DNA from: Rhodanobacter sp. DHG33
GTDB taxonomy: Bacteria; Pseudomonadota; Gammaproteobacteria; Xanthomonadales; Rhodanobacteraceae
Reading direction: 5' to 3'
DNA length: 64,000 nucleotides
NCBI RefSeq assembly: GCF_014843005.1
Contig: NZ_JACYXM010000001.1
Span: 310,001 to 374,000, forward strand
Shown here: positions 16,949-24,891 of the stretch, in pieces
How the letters are laid out: the number at the start of each line of letters is the position of its first letter
Position numbering within the stretch: the first letter of the stretch is position 1
Notes under the pieces: generated by a model
Seen by the model: the letters and a program-made list of their open reading frames with translations, nothing else
What the model was told of the DNA's origin: nothing
The model's database searches: none
Made by a program: the position numbers and the translations under genes

Positions 16949-18217
16949 ATGAACCCACCCACCATGGACACCCTGCCCTCCACGCATTTCGACGGCGTGG
17001 ACCTCGTCGCGCTCGCCGAACGGCATGGCACGCCGCTGTACGCCTATTCGGCCAGCGCGATCCGCCAGCGCATCGCCGGCCTGCAGCAGGCGCTGCACGG
17101 CATGGACGCGATGATCTGCTATGCAGTCAAGGCCAACGGCAACCGCGCCGTGCTCGAGCTGATGGCGCAGGCCGGACTGGGTGCGGACATCGTTTCCGCC
17201 GGCGAGCTGCAGCGCGCGCTGCGCGCCGGCATGCCACCCGAGCGCATCGTGTTCTCCGGCGTGGGCAAGAACGACGAGGAGATCGCCGAGGCGCTGGCCG
17301 CGGGCATCCAGCGCTTCAACGTGGAATCGCTGGACGAACTGCACGCCATCGAGCGCATCGCCGGCGAACGCGGCGCGATGGCGCGCGCGGCGGTGCGCAT
17401 CAATCCCGACGTGGATGCGCTCACCCACGCCAAGATTTCCACCGGCAAGTCGGAAAACAAGTTCGGCGTGAGCATCGCCGAGGCGCGCCGCTGGTTCGAT
17501 GCGCGCGCCACGCTGCGGCATGTGCGGCTGGACGGCCTGCACGTGCACATCGGCTCGCAGATCCTCTCGCTGGAACCGTACCGCCTGGCGCTGCAGCGCG
17601 TGGCTGCGTTCTGGCGCGAACTGCGCGATGCCGGCCATCCCATTGCCAGCATCGACGTGGGCGGCGGCCTGGGCGTGCGCTACCGCGACGGCGATGTGCC
17701 GATTGCGCCGGCCGATTACGTGGCGGTGATCCGCGAGGCACTCGCCGGCTTCGAGGGGCGCCTGCTGCTGGAACCGGGCCGCTACCTCGTGGCCGAGGCC
17801 GGCGTGCTGCTGACGCGCGTGCTGCGCGTCAAGCAGGGCGAAGCACGCAACTTCCTGGTGCTGGACGCGGCGATGAACGATCTCGCCCGCCCCAGCCTGT
17901 ACGACGCCTGGCACGACATCGTGCCGGTGTCGGACAAAGTGCGGCCGCCAGCCGTCTACGACGTGGTGGGCCCGGTCTGCGAAACCGGCGACACCTTTGC
18001 GCAGGCCCGCACATTGCCTACCTGCGCAGCGGGCGATCTGGTGATGATCCGCGGCACCGGTGCCTATGGCTCCTCCATGGCCTCCACCTACAACTCGCGG
18101 CCGCTGGCCGCCGAAGTGCTGCTCGACCGCGGCCGGTTCGCCCTGGTGCGCCGACGGCAGACGCTGGACGACATGCTGGCCGGCGAACAGTCGGCCGGCC
18201 AGTGGGAGACGACATGA
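16949..18217 (+). CDS. lysA: Diaminopimelate decarboxylase
   Basis: A PLP-dependent fold-type III decarboxylase of 422 residues (417 if ATG 16964 is used). Markers are Lys61 in YAVKANGN (Schiff base), KSENKFG, HVHIGSQ, DVGGGLGVRY, EPGRYLVAEAG, Cys344 in CETGDTF and the C-terminal GAYGSSMASTYNSRP. It converts meso-DAP to L-lysine. LysA normally ends lysine biosynthesis. Here it sits inside a murein-peptide block and its stop overlaps the next gene by ATGA, so it may process meso-DAP released from peptidoglycan. Whether it is also the only biosynthetic LysA of the cell cannot be seen. Confidence 0.93.
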   Translation: MNPPTMDTLPSTHFDGVDLVALAERHGTPLYAYSASAIRQRIAGLQQALHGMDAMICYAVKANGNRAVLELMAQAGLGADIVSAGELQRALRAGMPPERIVFSGVGKNDEEIAEALAAGIQRFNVESLDELHAIERIAGERGAMARAAVRINPDVDALTHAKISTGKSENKFGVSIAEARRWFDARATLRHVRLDGLHVHIGSQILSLEPYRLALQRVAAFWRELRDAGHPIASIDVGGGLGVRYRDGDVPIAPADYVAVIREALAGFEGRLLLEPGRYLVAEAGVLLTRVLRVKQGEARNFLVLDAAMNDLARPSLYDAWHDIVPVSDKVRPPAVYDVVGPVCETGDTFAQARTLPTCAAGDLVMIRGTGAYGSSMASTYNSRPLAAEVLLDRGRFALVRRRQTLDDMLAGEQSAGQWETT

Positions 18218-19887
18218 AACTCATCGCGCGCATGAAACTCGCTCTCCCTTCCAGGGCACTCGGAAAGCGACCACGGATGACCGCAACTTCGAAGAACGAG
18301 GAAAGGGTTGGCACGAAGGCCCTCCTTTGCTTCGCCCTGCTGGCCACGTTCACGCTTGCCGGCACTGCACAGGCCGCCACGTCGGCAACACCTTCGGCGA
18401 ACGGCGACTACGACCGCATCCTCGACACCGTGGTCGCGCGCTACCACCTGCCCGGCATTGCGCTGGGCGTAATCGAAAACGGCAAGGTGGTCTATGTCGC
18501 CACGCGTGGCGAAACCGTCGCCGGCTCAGGGCAGAAAATCACGCCGCGCACGCTGTTCAAGATCGCCTCCAACAGCAAGGCGATGACCACCGCCCTGCTT
18601 GGCCGCCTGGTCGACCAGGGCAAGCTGCACTGGGACGACCCGGTGACGAAATACCTGCCCGACTTCAGCATGTACGACCCCTGGGTCACGCAGAACATGC
18701 GCGTGGCCGACCTGCTCACGCACTCCAGCGGCCTGCCCGAGGGCGGCGGCGACCTGATGCTGTGGCCGGAGCCGAACGCGTTCACCCGCGCCGACATCAT
18801 CCACGGCCTGCGCTACATCAAGCCCGGTTACAGCTTCCGTTCGAAATACGAGTACGACAACCTGCTCTACGTGGTCGCCGGCGAAGTCGCCGCCGCCGCG
18901 GGCGGTGCGCCTTACGAAACGCTGATGCATCGCGAGGTGTTCCAGCCGCTGGGGCTTTCGCGCTGCCAGGTCGGCGAGTGGAACCGCGATACGGTGGGCG
19001 ACGTGGCCGCACCGCACGCGCGCGAGGACGGCCGCAACATCCCGCAGCAATCGGACAACCCGGTCATCCCCGCGATCACCTCCGCTCCGGCCGGCGGCAT
19101 CCGCTGCGACCTGGACGACATGCTGACCTGGGCGCGCAACTGGCTGGTGCCCACGCCGGCGCAATTGCAATGGCTGTCGGCGGAACAGCGCCACGTGCTG
19201 CAGTCGCCGCACATGCTGATCCCCGTCTCCGAGCAGCGCCGCGACTGGGACAACAGCCACATCATGGCCTACGGCTACGGCTGGCGCATGACCGACGTGG
19301 ACGGCACCTGGACGGTGTGGCACACCGGCACGCTGGACGGCATGTACTCCGAACTGATGCTGCTGCCCGACCGGAAGAACGGCTTCGTGTTCCTCATCAA
19401 CGGCGAGGCGGAATCCGCGCGCACCGTGCTCGGCGAAGCGCTGCTCAAGCACTTCACCCAGCCGGACGATACGCACGATGTCACGTGGTACGCGGATGCG
19501 CAGCAGCGCGCCGACGAGCAGGCCAGCAAGCGCGCCGCCGCGCCCGACACCTCGAAGGCCACCCCTGTCGCGCCTGCTGCCTTGGCCGCGTGGACGGGCC
19601 GCTACCGCGACCCGTGGCTGGGCGATCTCCTGTTGTGCCCGGAGAACGGCCGCGTGCATTTCGCCGCCGCTAAGTCGCCGCGGCTCAACGGCGACGTGAT
19701 GCGCTTGGGCAACCGCGACCTGGTGCACTGGAGCAACCACGGCATGGACCCCGATGCCTGGCTGGATTTCCATCCCGCGCAAGGCGGCCAGCCTGCCACG
19801 CTGACCATGGCCAAGGTCGATGCGCTGGGCGACTTCAGTTCCGACTACGAAGACCTGCACTTCGTGCGCACCGGAGACTGCCCGTGA
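18214..19887 (+). CDS. S12 serine hydrolase (class C beta-lactamase-like) with C-terminal DUF3471
   Basis: 557 residues from ATG 18214, which overlaps the lysA stop (ATGA); ATG 18277 would give 536 residues and a more usual signal peptide (core ALLCFALLATFTLAGTAQA). The penicillin-binding fold motifs are SNSK (SxxK nucleophile), YDN (YxN) and HTGTLDG (in place of KTG). The C-terminus (AWTGRYRDPWLGDLL onward) resembles DUF3471. S12 enzymes include D-Ala-D-Ala carboxypeptidases and D-amino-acid amidases/aminopeptidases; the location beside a VanX-type dipeptidase favours a D-peptide substrate. True beta-lactamase activity seems less likely. Confidence 0.85.
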   Translation: MKLIARMKLALPSRALGKRPRMTATSKNEERVGTKALLCFALLATFTLAGTAQAATSATPSANGDYDRILDTVVARYHLPGIALGVIENGKVVYVATRGETVAGSGQKITPRTLFKIASNSKAMTTALLGRLVDQGKLHWDDPVTKYLPDFSMYDPWVTQNMRVADLLTHSSGLPEGGGDLMLWPEPNAFTRADIIHGLRYIKPGYSFRSKYEYDNLLYVVAGEVAAAAGGAPYETLMHREVFQPLGLSRCQVGEWNRDTVGDVAAPHAREDGRNIPQQSDNPVIPAITSAPAGGIRCDLDDMLTWARNWLVPTPAQLQWLSAEQRHVLQSPHMLIPVSEQRRDWDNSHIMAYGYGWRMTDVDGTWTVWHTGTLDGMYSELMLLPDRKNGFVFLINGEAESARTVLGEALLKHFTQPDDTHDVTWYADAQQRADEQASKRAAAPDTSKATPVAPAALAAWTGRYRDPWLGDLLLCPENGRVHFAAAKSPRLNGDVMRLGNRDLVHWSNHGMDPDAWLDFHPAQGGQPATLTMAKVDALGDFSSDYEDLHFVRTGDCP

Positions 19888-20597
19888 AACCTCAGCTGCT
19901 GCTTGCCGCCCTGCTCGCACTGCCGTTCGCCGCGAGAGCCGACCAGCCGCCGCCGCAGCTTTCGCCCGCGAAAACCGCCGCGCAGGCGAACCTGGTGGAC
20001 ATCCGCAGCCTGGTGCCCGACATCGCCGAGGACATCAAGTACGCCGGCAGCGACAACTTCGTCGGCCGGCCGGCGGATGGCTACCTCGCACCCAAGTGCC
20101 TGCTGCTGCGTCCAGCCGCCGAAGCGCTGGCCCGCGTCGAGCGCGACCTGCGCGCGCAGCACTATCGGCTCAAGCTGTGGGACTGCTACCGCCCTGCCCG
20201 TGCGGTGGCGGACTTCGTGCGCTGGGCGCACGACCTCGGCGACCAGCGCAGCAAACCGCAGCACTACCCGAACCTCGACAAGTCGCAGCTGCTGGGCGAC
20301 TACATCGCACCCGTCTCCGGCCACAGCCGCGGCGCCACCGTGGACCTCACCATGGAACGCTGCGCCACCGCCGACACGCACTGCACGCCGCTGGACATGG
20401 GCACCGGCTTCGACTGGTTCGGCGTACGCGCCCACACCGACGCGCCCGGCATCAGCGCGGAACAGCACGCCCATCGCCTGCTGCTGCGCTCGGCGATGGA
20501 GCACGAAGGCTTCCAGAACTACATGCTGGAATGGTGGCACTACACGCTCACGCCCGAACCCACGCCGCAATGGCTTTACGACGTGCCCGTGCAATGA
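19884..20597 (+). CDS. D-Ala-D-Ala dipeptidase, VanX/DdpX type, secreted
   Basis: A 237-residue M15D metallopeptidase with a GTG start overlapping the previous stop (GTGA, 19884-19887). A signal peptide (MKPQLLLAALLALPFAARA) is followed by the VanX landmarks: CYRPARA (Arg103), SGHSRGATVDLT (zinc ligands His147 and Asp154) and EWWHYT (catalytic Glu216 and ligand His219). VanX-type enzymes split free D-Ala-D-Ala. Outside glycopeptide-resistance clusters they serve D-Ala recovery from peptidoglycan. No vanR/vanS/vanH/vanA genes are nearby, so resistance is not indicated. Two S12 hydrolases flank it. Confidence 0.9.
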   Translation: MKPQLLLAALLALPFAARADQPPPQLSPAKTAAQANLVDIRSLVPDIAEDIKYAGSDNFVGRPADGYLAPKCLLLRPAAEALARVERDLRAQHYRLKLWDCYRPARAVADFVRWAHDLGDQRSKPQHYPNLDKSQLLGDYIAPVSGHSRGATVDLTMERCATADTHCTPLDMGTGFDWFGVRAHTDAPGISAEQHAHRLLLRSAMEHEGFQNYMLEWWHYTLTPEPTPQWLYDVPVQ

Positions 20598-20680
20598 ACG
20601 CCACATCTTCGCCGCACCCCATGCACTCCCATCCCTGCCGCCGGGAGCGCGGCGCAAGCTTCGGCGCCCGGAGAACCACC

Positions 20681-21736
20681 ATGCGCTTTGCCGCCACCTT
20701 CGTCGTATCGATGCTCACCGCCGGCGCAGCAGGCGCCTCGACCACCGACGCCATCAACAACGCCAACCAGCTGATGCAGAAATACACCGGCGACGTGCCC
20801 GGTGCCTCGCTGTTGGTCATCAAGGACGGCAAGCCGCTGCTCGACCGCGGCTACGGCATGGCCGATCTCGAACAGCATGTCGCCGCCACCTCCGCCACCG
20901 ACTACCGCCTCGCCTCCGTCACCAAGCAGTTCACCGCTGCCGCGATCCTGCTGCTGGCGCAGGACGGCAAGCTGAAGCTCGACGACTCGATCCGCCACTG
21001 GCTGCCCTCGTTGCCCGCCTTCACCGACCAGGTGACGCTGCGCGAACTGCTCAGCCACACCGGCGGCCTGCTCGACTACGAAGACCTGGTGCCGGCCGAC
21101 CGCACCGCACAGCTCAACGACGGCGATGTGCTGCGCATGGTCTCCGCCACCACGCACGGCTATTTCCCGCCCGGCAGCGCCTACCGCTACAGCAACACCG
21201 GCTACGTGCTGCTCGGGCTGGTGGTGGAGAAGTCCTCGGGCATGGCGCTGCAGGACTTTCTCGCGCGGCGCATCTTCCAGCCGCTGCACATGGACCACAC
21301 CCTACTCTACGTGCACGACGTCAAGACTGTGCCGAACCGCGCTTACGGCTACAGCGAGACCGACGGCCGCTGGCAGCGCACCGATCAGGACATGACCAGC
21401 GCCACCCGCGGCGACGGCGGCATCTATTCCAACATCGACGACCTCGCGAAATGGGATGCCGCGCTGTACGACGGCCGCCTGCTGAGCGATGCCTCGCGCA
21501 AACTGGCCTTCACCGCGCATGTGAAAGTCGTCGGCGAGCCGTACGAAGCCGGTTACGGTTTCGGCTGGCGCATCACCGGCGACACGCTGTGGCATTCCGG
21601 CGAGAGCATCGGCTTCCGCAACGTGATCGTGCGCTGGCCGAAGCAGCACCTCACGGTGATCCTGCTCAGCAACCGCAACGATCCGGAACCCTACCGCACC
21701 GCGCTGGCGATCGCCGAGCCGTTCCTGCAACACTGA
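20681..21736 (+). CDS. S12 serine hydrolase (beta-lactamase/D-peptidase family)
   Basis: A 351-residue secreted protein (signal peptide MRFAATFVVSMLTAGAAGA). Motifs are SVTK (SxxK), YSN (YxN, in YRYSNTGY) and HSGES (in place of KTG), with GASLLVIKDGKPLLDRGYG at the N-terminus as usual for the family. Start ATG 20681 is preferred: GGAG lies about 9 bases upstream and the signal peptide begins there; an earlier in-frame ATG at 20594 overlaps the previous stop. It is a distant paralogue of the S12 gene two positions upstream and lacks the DUF3471 tail. A D-stereospecific peptidase or esterase role is inferred from context. Confidence 0.85.
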   Translation: MRFAATFVVSMLTAGAAGASTTDAINNANQLMQKYTGDVPGASLLVIKDGKPLLDRGYGMADLEQHVAATSATDYRLASVTKQFTAAAILLLAQDGKLKLDDSIRHWLPSLPAFTDQVTLRELLSHTGGLLDYEDLVPADRTAQLNDGDVLRMVSATTHGYFPPGSAYRYSNTGYVLLGLVVEKSSGMALQDFLARRIFQPLHMDHTLLYVHDVKTVPNRAYGYSETDGRWQRTDQDMTSATRGDGGIYSNIDDLAKWDAALYDGRLLSDASRKLAFTAHVKVVGEPYEAGYGFGWRITGDTLWHSGESIGFRNVIVRWPKQHLTVILLSNRNDPEPYRTALAIAEPFLQH

Positions 21737-21760
21737 GCCATCCATCGGGACATCGCATCC

Positions 21761-22576
21761 ATGCACGCCTCGCCCGACACGCCGCGCAGCCGCTTCGCCA
21801 TCGTCCGCCTTGCGGCACTGCTGGCCGCCTTTCTGCTGCTCGCCGCCTGCGCCCACGCGCCGCCCCGCAATCCGTTGGCGACCTGGGTGCCTTCGCCGAA
21901 CTACGACATCCGCCGGCCGGTGCTGATCGTGCTGCACTTCACCGACGAGCACTCCGCGCAGGAAGCGCTGGACACCCTGCGCACGCGCAACAGCGGCGGT
22001 CCGGTGAGTGCGCACTACCTGATCGGCAGCGACGGCCACGTCTACCAGCTGGTGCCCGACCAGCTGCGCGCATGGCAGGCCGGGCCGGGACGCTGGGGCA
22101 CCATCACCGACCTCAACTCCGCCTCCATCGGCATCGAGCTGGACAACGACGGCCACTCGCCGTTCGCGCAGCCGCAGATCGCCAGCCTGCTGCGCCTGCT
22201 GGCCGACCTCACCACCCGACTGCATATCCCGCCCACGCAGATCATCGGCCACGAGGATCTCGCGCCCGGCCGCAAGGACGATCCCGGCCCGCTGTTCCCG
22301 TGGCAGCAACTCGCCGATGCCGGTTTCGGCCGCTGGCCGCACGCGCCGCTGTGCGATCCGCCGCCCGGTTTCGATCCGTGGATGGCGATGGCCGTGGTCG
22401 GTTATGCGCTGGACGATCGCGCCGCCGCCGTGCGCTCCTTCCATCACCACTTCCGTGGCATGGAGGGCGACACGCTGGATGCGCAGGATCTGCGCATCCT
22501 CTACAACCTCGCGCAGCAGATCGAGCCCAGCGCCAACACCTGCACCGCACCTTCGCCGCAGGCGCCCACCAACTAA
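21761..22576 (+). CDS. amiD: N-acetylmuramoyl-L-alanine amidase, AmiD-type lipoprotein
   Basis: 271 residues with a lipobox LLAAC (lipid-modified Cys30), so probably an outer-membrane lipoprotein. The Amidase_2 domain shows zinc ligands His59 (IVLHFTD), His164 (IIGHEDLAPGRK) and Asp174 (DDPGPLF), with Glu126 in SIGIELDN. A C-terminal alpha-helical segment resembles the peptidoglycan-binding tail of E. coli AmiD. The enzyme frees the stem peptide from MurNAc-containing fragments, the entry reaction for the other enzymes of this block. It is the last gene of the plus arm, 24 bases after the S12 gene; its stop overlaps the convergent gene's stop. Confidence 0.9.
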   Translation: MHASPDTPRSRFAIVRLAALLAAFLLLAACAHAPPRNPLATWVPSPNYDIRRPVLIVLHFTDEHSAQEALDTLRTRNSGGPVSAHYLIGSDGHVYQLVPDQLRAWQAGPGRWGTITDLNSASIGIELDNDGHSPFAQPQIASLLRLLADLTTRLHIPPTQIIGHEDLAPGRKDDPGPLFPWQQLADAGFGRWPHAPLCDPPPGFDPWMAMAVVGYALDDRAAAVRSFHHHFRGMEGDTLDAQDLRILYNLAQQIEPSANTCTAPSPQAPTN

Positions 22577-23235
22577 GGACGGGCCAGCACGCTCGCCGTG
22601 TAGCTCTCCACCACCAGGCTGAAGGGCTGGTTGTCCTGCGTGTACAACAAGGCGCGGTGTTGCAGCACGTGCTGCGGTATCGCCAATGGCTGGCCGCTTG
22701 CCGGCGGCAGCGCCGCACCGCTGTCCCAGCCCTGCGGCAACGGCGACCACAGCAGGTCGGCGGAAAGCGTCTGGCGGTGGAAATGCAGCGGCTGCACTAC
22801 TTTGCCGAACGGCACGTCGCTGGTGTCGAGCTGCCGGTTCATCGCCGCCGTCAGCCGGGACGGCACGTACCAGTTGTCGGCGTCGGAAAGCACCGTGTCG
22901 CCGCAGGCCAGCTGCACGCGGCGGTAGCGCACCGGTTCGCTTGCGGCTATGCCAAGCAGTGCGCGCCCGTCCGGCGGCAGCGGCTTGTCTTCGCCCTGCA
23001 CGCGATGCGCCAGGATCTTCGCCTGCGCCGCCAGGTGATGTTCGCCGCACCAGTGCTCCAGGGTCAGCGTGGCGCTGGGATGGCTCAGCAGTTCGGCATT
23101 GAGCGTCTGCAGTTCGGCCAGCGCTTGCGTGCGGGCGAGCGGTGTGTCCGGCCAGCTGTCTCGCGCGGCGACGACGGGTGCGACCGCCAGCACCAGCGCG
23201 CCACATGCCGCGAGGTATCGCGGGCAGGTACTCAC
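22573..23235 (-). CDS. Secreted chorismate-lyase-like protein
   Basis: A 220-residue protein with a GTG start (23235) that overlaps the trpE stop (GTGA). A signal peptide (CPRYLAACGALVLAVAPVVAA) precedes a domain with the UbiC order of elements: RYRRVQLACG, NWYVPSRL, PFGKVV and a final RALLYTQDNQPFSLVVESY. In E. coli UbiC two Arg and one Glu hold the product; here the first Arg and the Glu have counterparts, but the second (AGRTVVP in UbiC) is replaced in ADNWYVP. Export and the missing Arg make chorismate lyase activity doubtful. Coupling to trpE is striking because TrpE also uses chorismate. Confidence 0.65.
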   Translation of the reverse strand: MSTCPRYLAACGALVLAVAPVVAARDSWPDTPLARTQALAELQTLNAELLSHPSATLTLEHWCGEHHLAAQAKILAHRVQGEDKPLPPDGRALLGIAASEPVRYRRVQLACGDTVLSDADNWYVPSRLTAAMNRQLDTSDVPFGKVVQPLHFHRQTLSADLLWSPLPQGWDSGAALPPASGQPLAIPQHVLQHRALLYTQDNQPFSLVVESYTASVLARP

Positions 23236-24707
23236 AACCCCTGCGCCGCCTGCGCCACCGCGCGGAACAGCGCACGCCCTTTGTTCATGGTCTCCTCCCA
23301 CTCGGCGGCGGGATCGGAGTCGTAGACGATGCCGGCGCCGGCCTGCACGTGCAGGCGACCGTCCTGGATCACCGCAGTGCGGATCGCGATAGCGGTGTCG
23401 GCATCGCCCCACCAGCCGATCCAGCCGATCGCGCCGGCGTAGATGTTGCGCTTGTACGGTTCCAGCTCCTGGATGATCTCCAGCGCGCGGATCTTCGGCG
23501 CGCCGCTCAGCGTGCCGGCCGGGAAAGTGGCCTTGAGCACGTCCATGTAGCTCAGGTCCGGCTTCGCCGTGCCCTGCACCTGCGAGACGATGTGCATTAC
23601 GTGCGAGTAGCGCTCGATCGCGAAGGATTCGCTCACCTCCACCGTGCCCGTCTCGCTGATGCGGCCGATGTCGTTGCGGCCCAGGTCGATCAGCATCACG
23701 TGCTCGGCGCGCTCCTTGGGATCGGCGAGCAGCTCGGCTTCCAGCGCCTGGTCCTCTTCCTCGGTGGCGCCGCGCTTGCGCGTGCCGGCCAGCGGCCGCA
23801 CCAGCACCTTGCCGTCCTTCAGCCGCGCCAGGATCTCCGGCGAGGAGCCCACGATCTGCGTGCCGCCGAGGTCGACGAAATACATGTAGGGCGACGGGTT
23901 CAGCGCGCGCAACGCGCGGTACACGTCCACCGGCCGCGCGTTGAAACCCACGCTCAGGCGCTGCGAAGGCACCACCTGGAAGATGTCGCCCGCGCGGATG
24001 TACTCCTTCGCGCGCTCCACCATCGCTTCGAACTCCTCCTTGGTGAAGGAGGAAGTGAAGTCGCCTTCGTCCAGCGCGACGGATTGCGTGAGATGCGGAT
24101 ACGCCGCGCCGCCCTGGCGCAGGCGGTGCACCAGCGCGTCGAGCCGGCGCTGCGCGCGCGCATACGCCTGCGGCTGCGACGGGTCGGCGTGCACGATCAG
24201 GTACAGGCGGCCCTTGAGGTTGTCGAACACCGCGACTTCCTCAGCCAGCATCAGCAGCACGTCGGGCGTGCCCAGCTCGTCGGCGCGGTCCCACTGCGCA
24301 AGGCGCGGTTCGATGTAGCCGATGGTCTCGAAGCCGAAGTAGCCGACCAGGCCGCCGCTGAACGCCGGCAGCTGCGGCAGGCGCGGCACGTCGTACTGTT
24401 GGCGCAGCTTCTCGATCTCGCCCAGTGGGTCCTCGAGATGGCGGCGCTCGACGATTTCGCCCGAGTCCTCCACTTCCAGCTCGTGCCCGCGCAGGCGGTA
24501 CACGCGTTTCGCCGGCAGGCCGATGATGGAGTAGCGACCCCAGGTGGCGCCGCCCTCGACCGACTCGAACAGGAAGGTGTACGGGCCGTCGGCCAGCTTC
24601 AGGTACACCGACAGCGGCGTGTCGAGGTCGGAAAACACCTCGCGCACCAGCGGGATGCGGGTGTGGCCCTGCGCGGCCAGCGCGTCGAAATCGCTACGGG
24701 AGATCAC
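23232..24707 (-). CDS. trpE: Anthranilate synthase component I
   Basis: Makes anthranilate from chorismate and ammonia delivered by TrpG. 491 residues with the family blocks: feedback-site region TPLSVYLKL near the N-terminus, then FQVVPSQRLSV, RPLAGTRKRG, ERAEHVMLIDLGRND, FPAGTLSGAPKIRA and VQAGAGIVYDSDP. Its partner trpG lies about 20 kb downstream on the same strand. A chorismate-lyase-like gene follows with a GTGA overlap. The 184-base upstream region shows no leader peptide with clustered Trp codons, so classical attenuation is not evident. Confidence 0.97.
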   Translation of the reverse strand: MISRSDFDALAAQGHTRIPLVREVFSDLDTPLSVYLKLADGPYTFLFESVEGGATWGRYSIIGLPAKRVYRLRGHELEVEDSGEIVERRHLEDPLGEIEKLRQQYDVPRLPQLPAFSGGLVGYFGFETIGYIEPRLAQWDRADELGTPDVLLMLAEEVAVFDNLKGRLYLIVHADPSQPQAYARAQRRLDALVHRLRQGGAAYPHLTQSVALDEGDFTSSFTKEEFEAMVERAKEYIRAGDIFQVVPSQRLSVGFNARPVDVYRALRALNPSPYMYFVDLGGTQIVGSSPEILARLKDGKVLVRPLAGTRKRGATEEEDQALEAELLADPKERAEHVMLIDLGRNDIGRISETGTVEVSESFAIERYSHVMHIVSQVQGTAKPDLSYMDVLKATFPAGTLSGAPKIRALEIIQELEPYKRNIYAGAIGWIGWWGDADTAIAIRTAVIQDGRLHVQAGAGIVYDSDPAAEWEETMNKGRALFRAVAQAAQGL

Positions 24708-24891
24708 GGATTGACCATTTCACGGAAACGGGTTGCACACGATAGCAGGGCGGCGCGGGTTTACGGATGGACATCCATACGAAATCCGGCCTGTCCGGAA
24801 TTGCCGGCTTTGCTGCCCCCGCTTTCGAGACGCCTGGGAATTGTTGCTTGCCGCAAGTTTCCAAGCCCGCGAAAGAGCCCGACACACAGCC

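Noticed and set aside
18214-20597. Glycopeptide-resistance cluster
   Set aside because: The VanX-type dipeptidase is not accompanied by VanA/B ligase, VanH or VanRS; the neighbours are murein hydrolases, so a nutritional or recycling role fits better.
24708-24891. Trp attenuator or leader peptide upstream of trpE
   Set aside because: No short frame with consecutive Trp codons and no terminator/antiterminator pair could be found.
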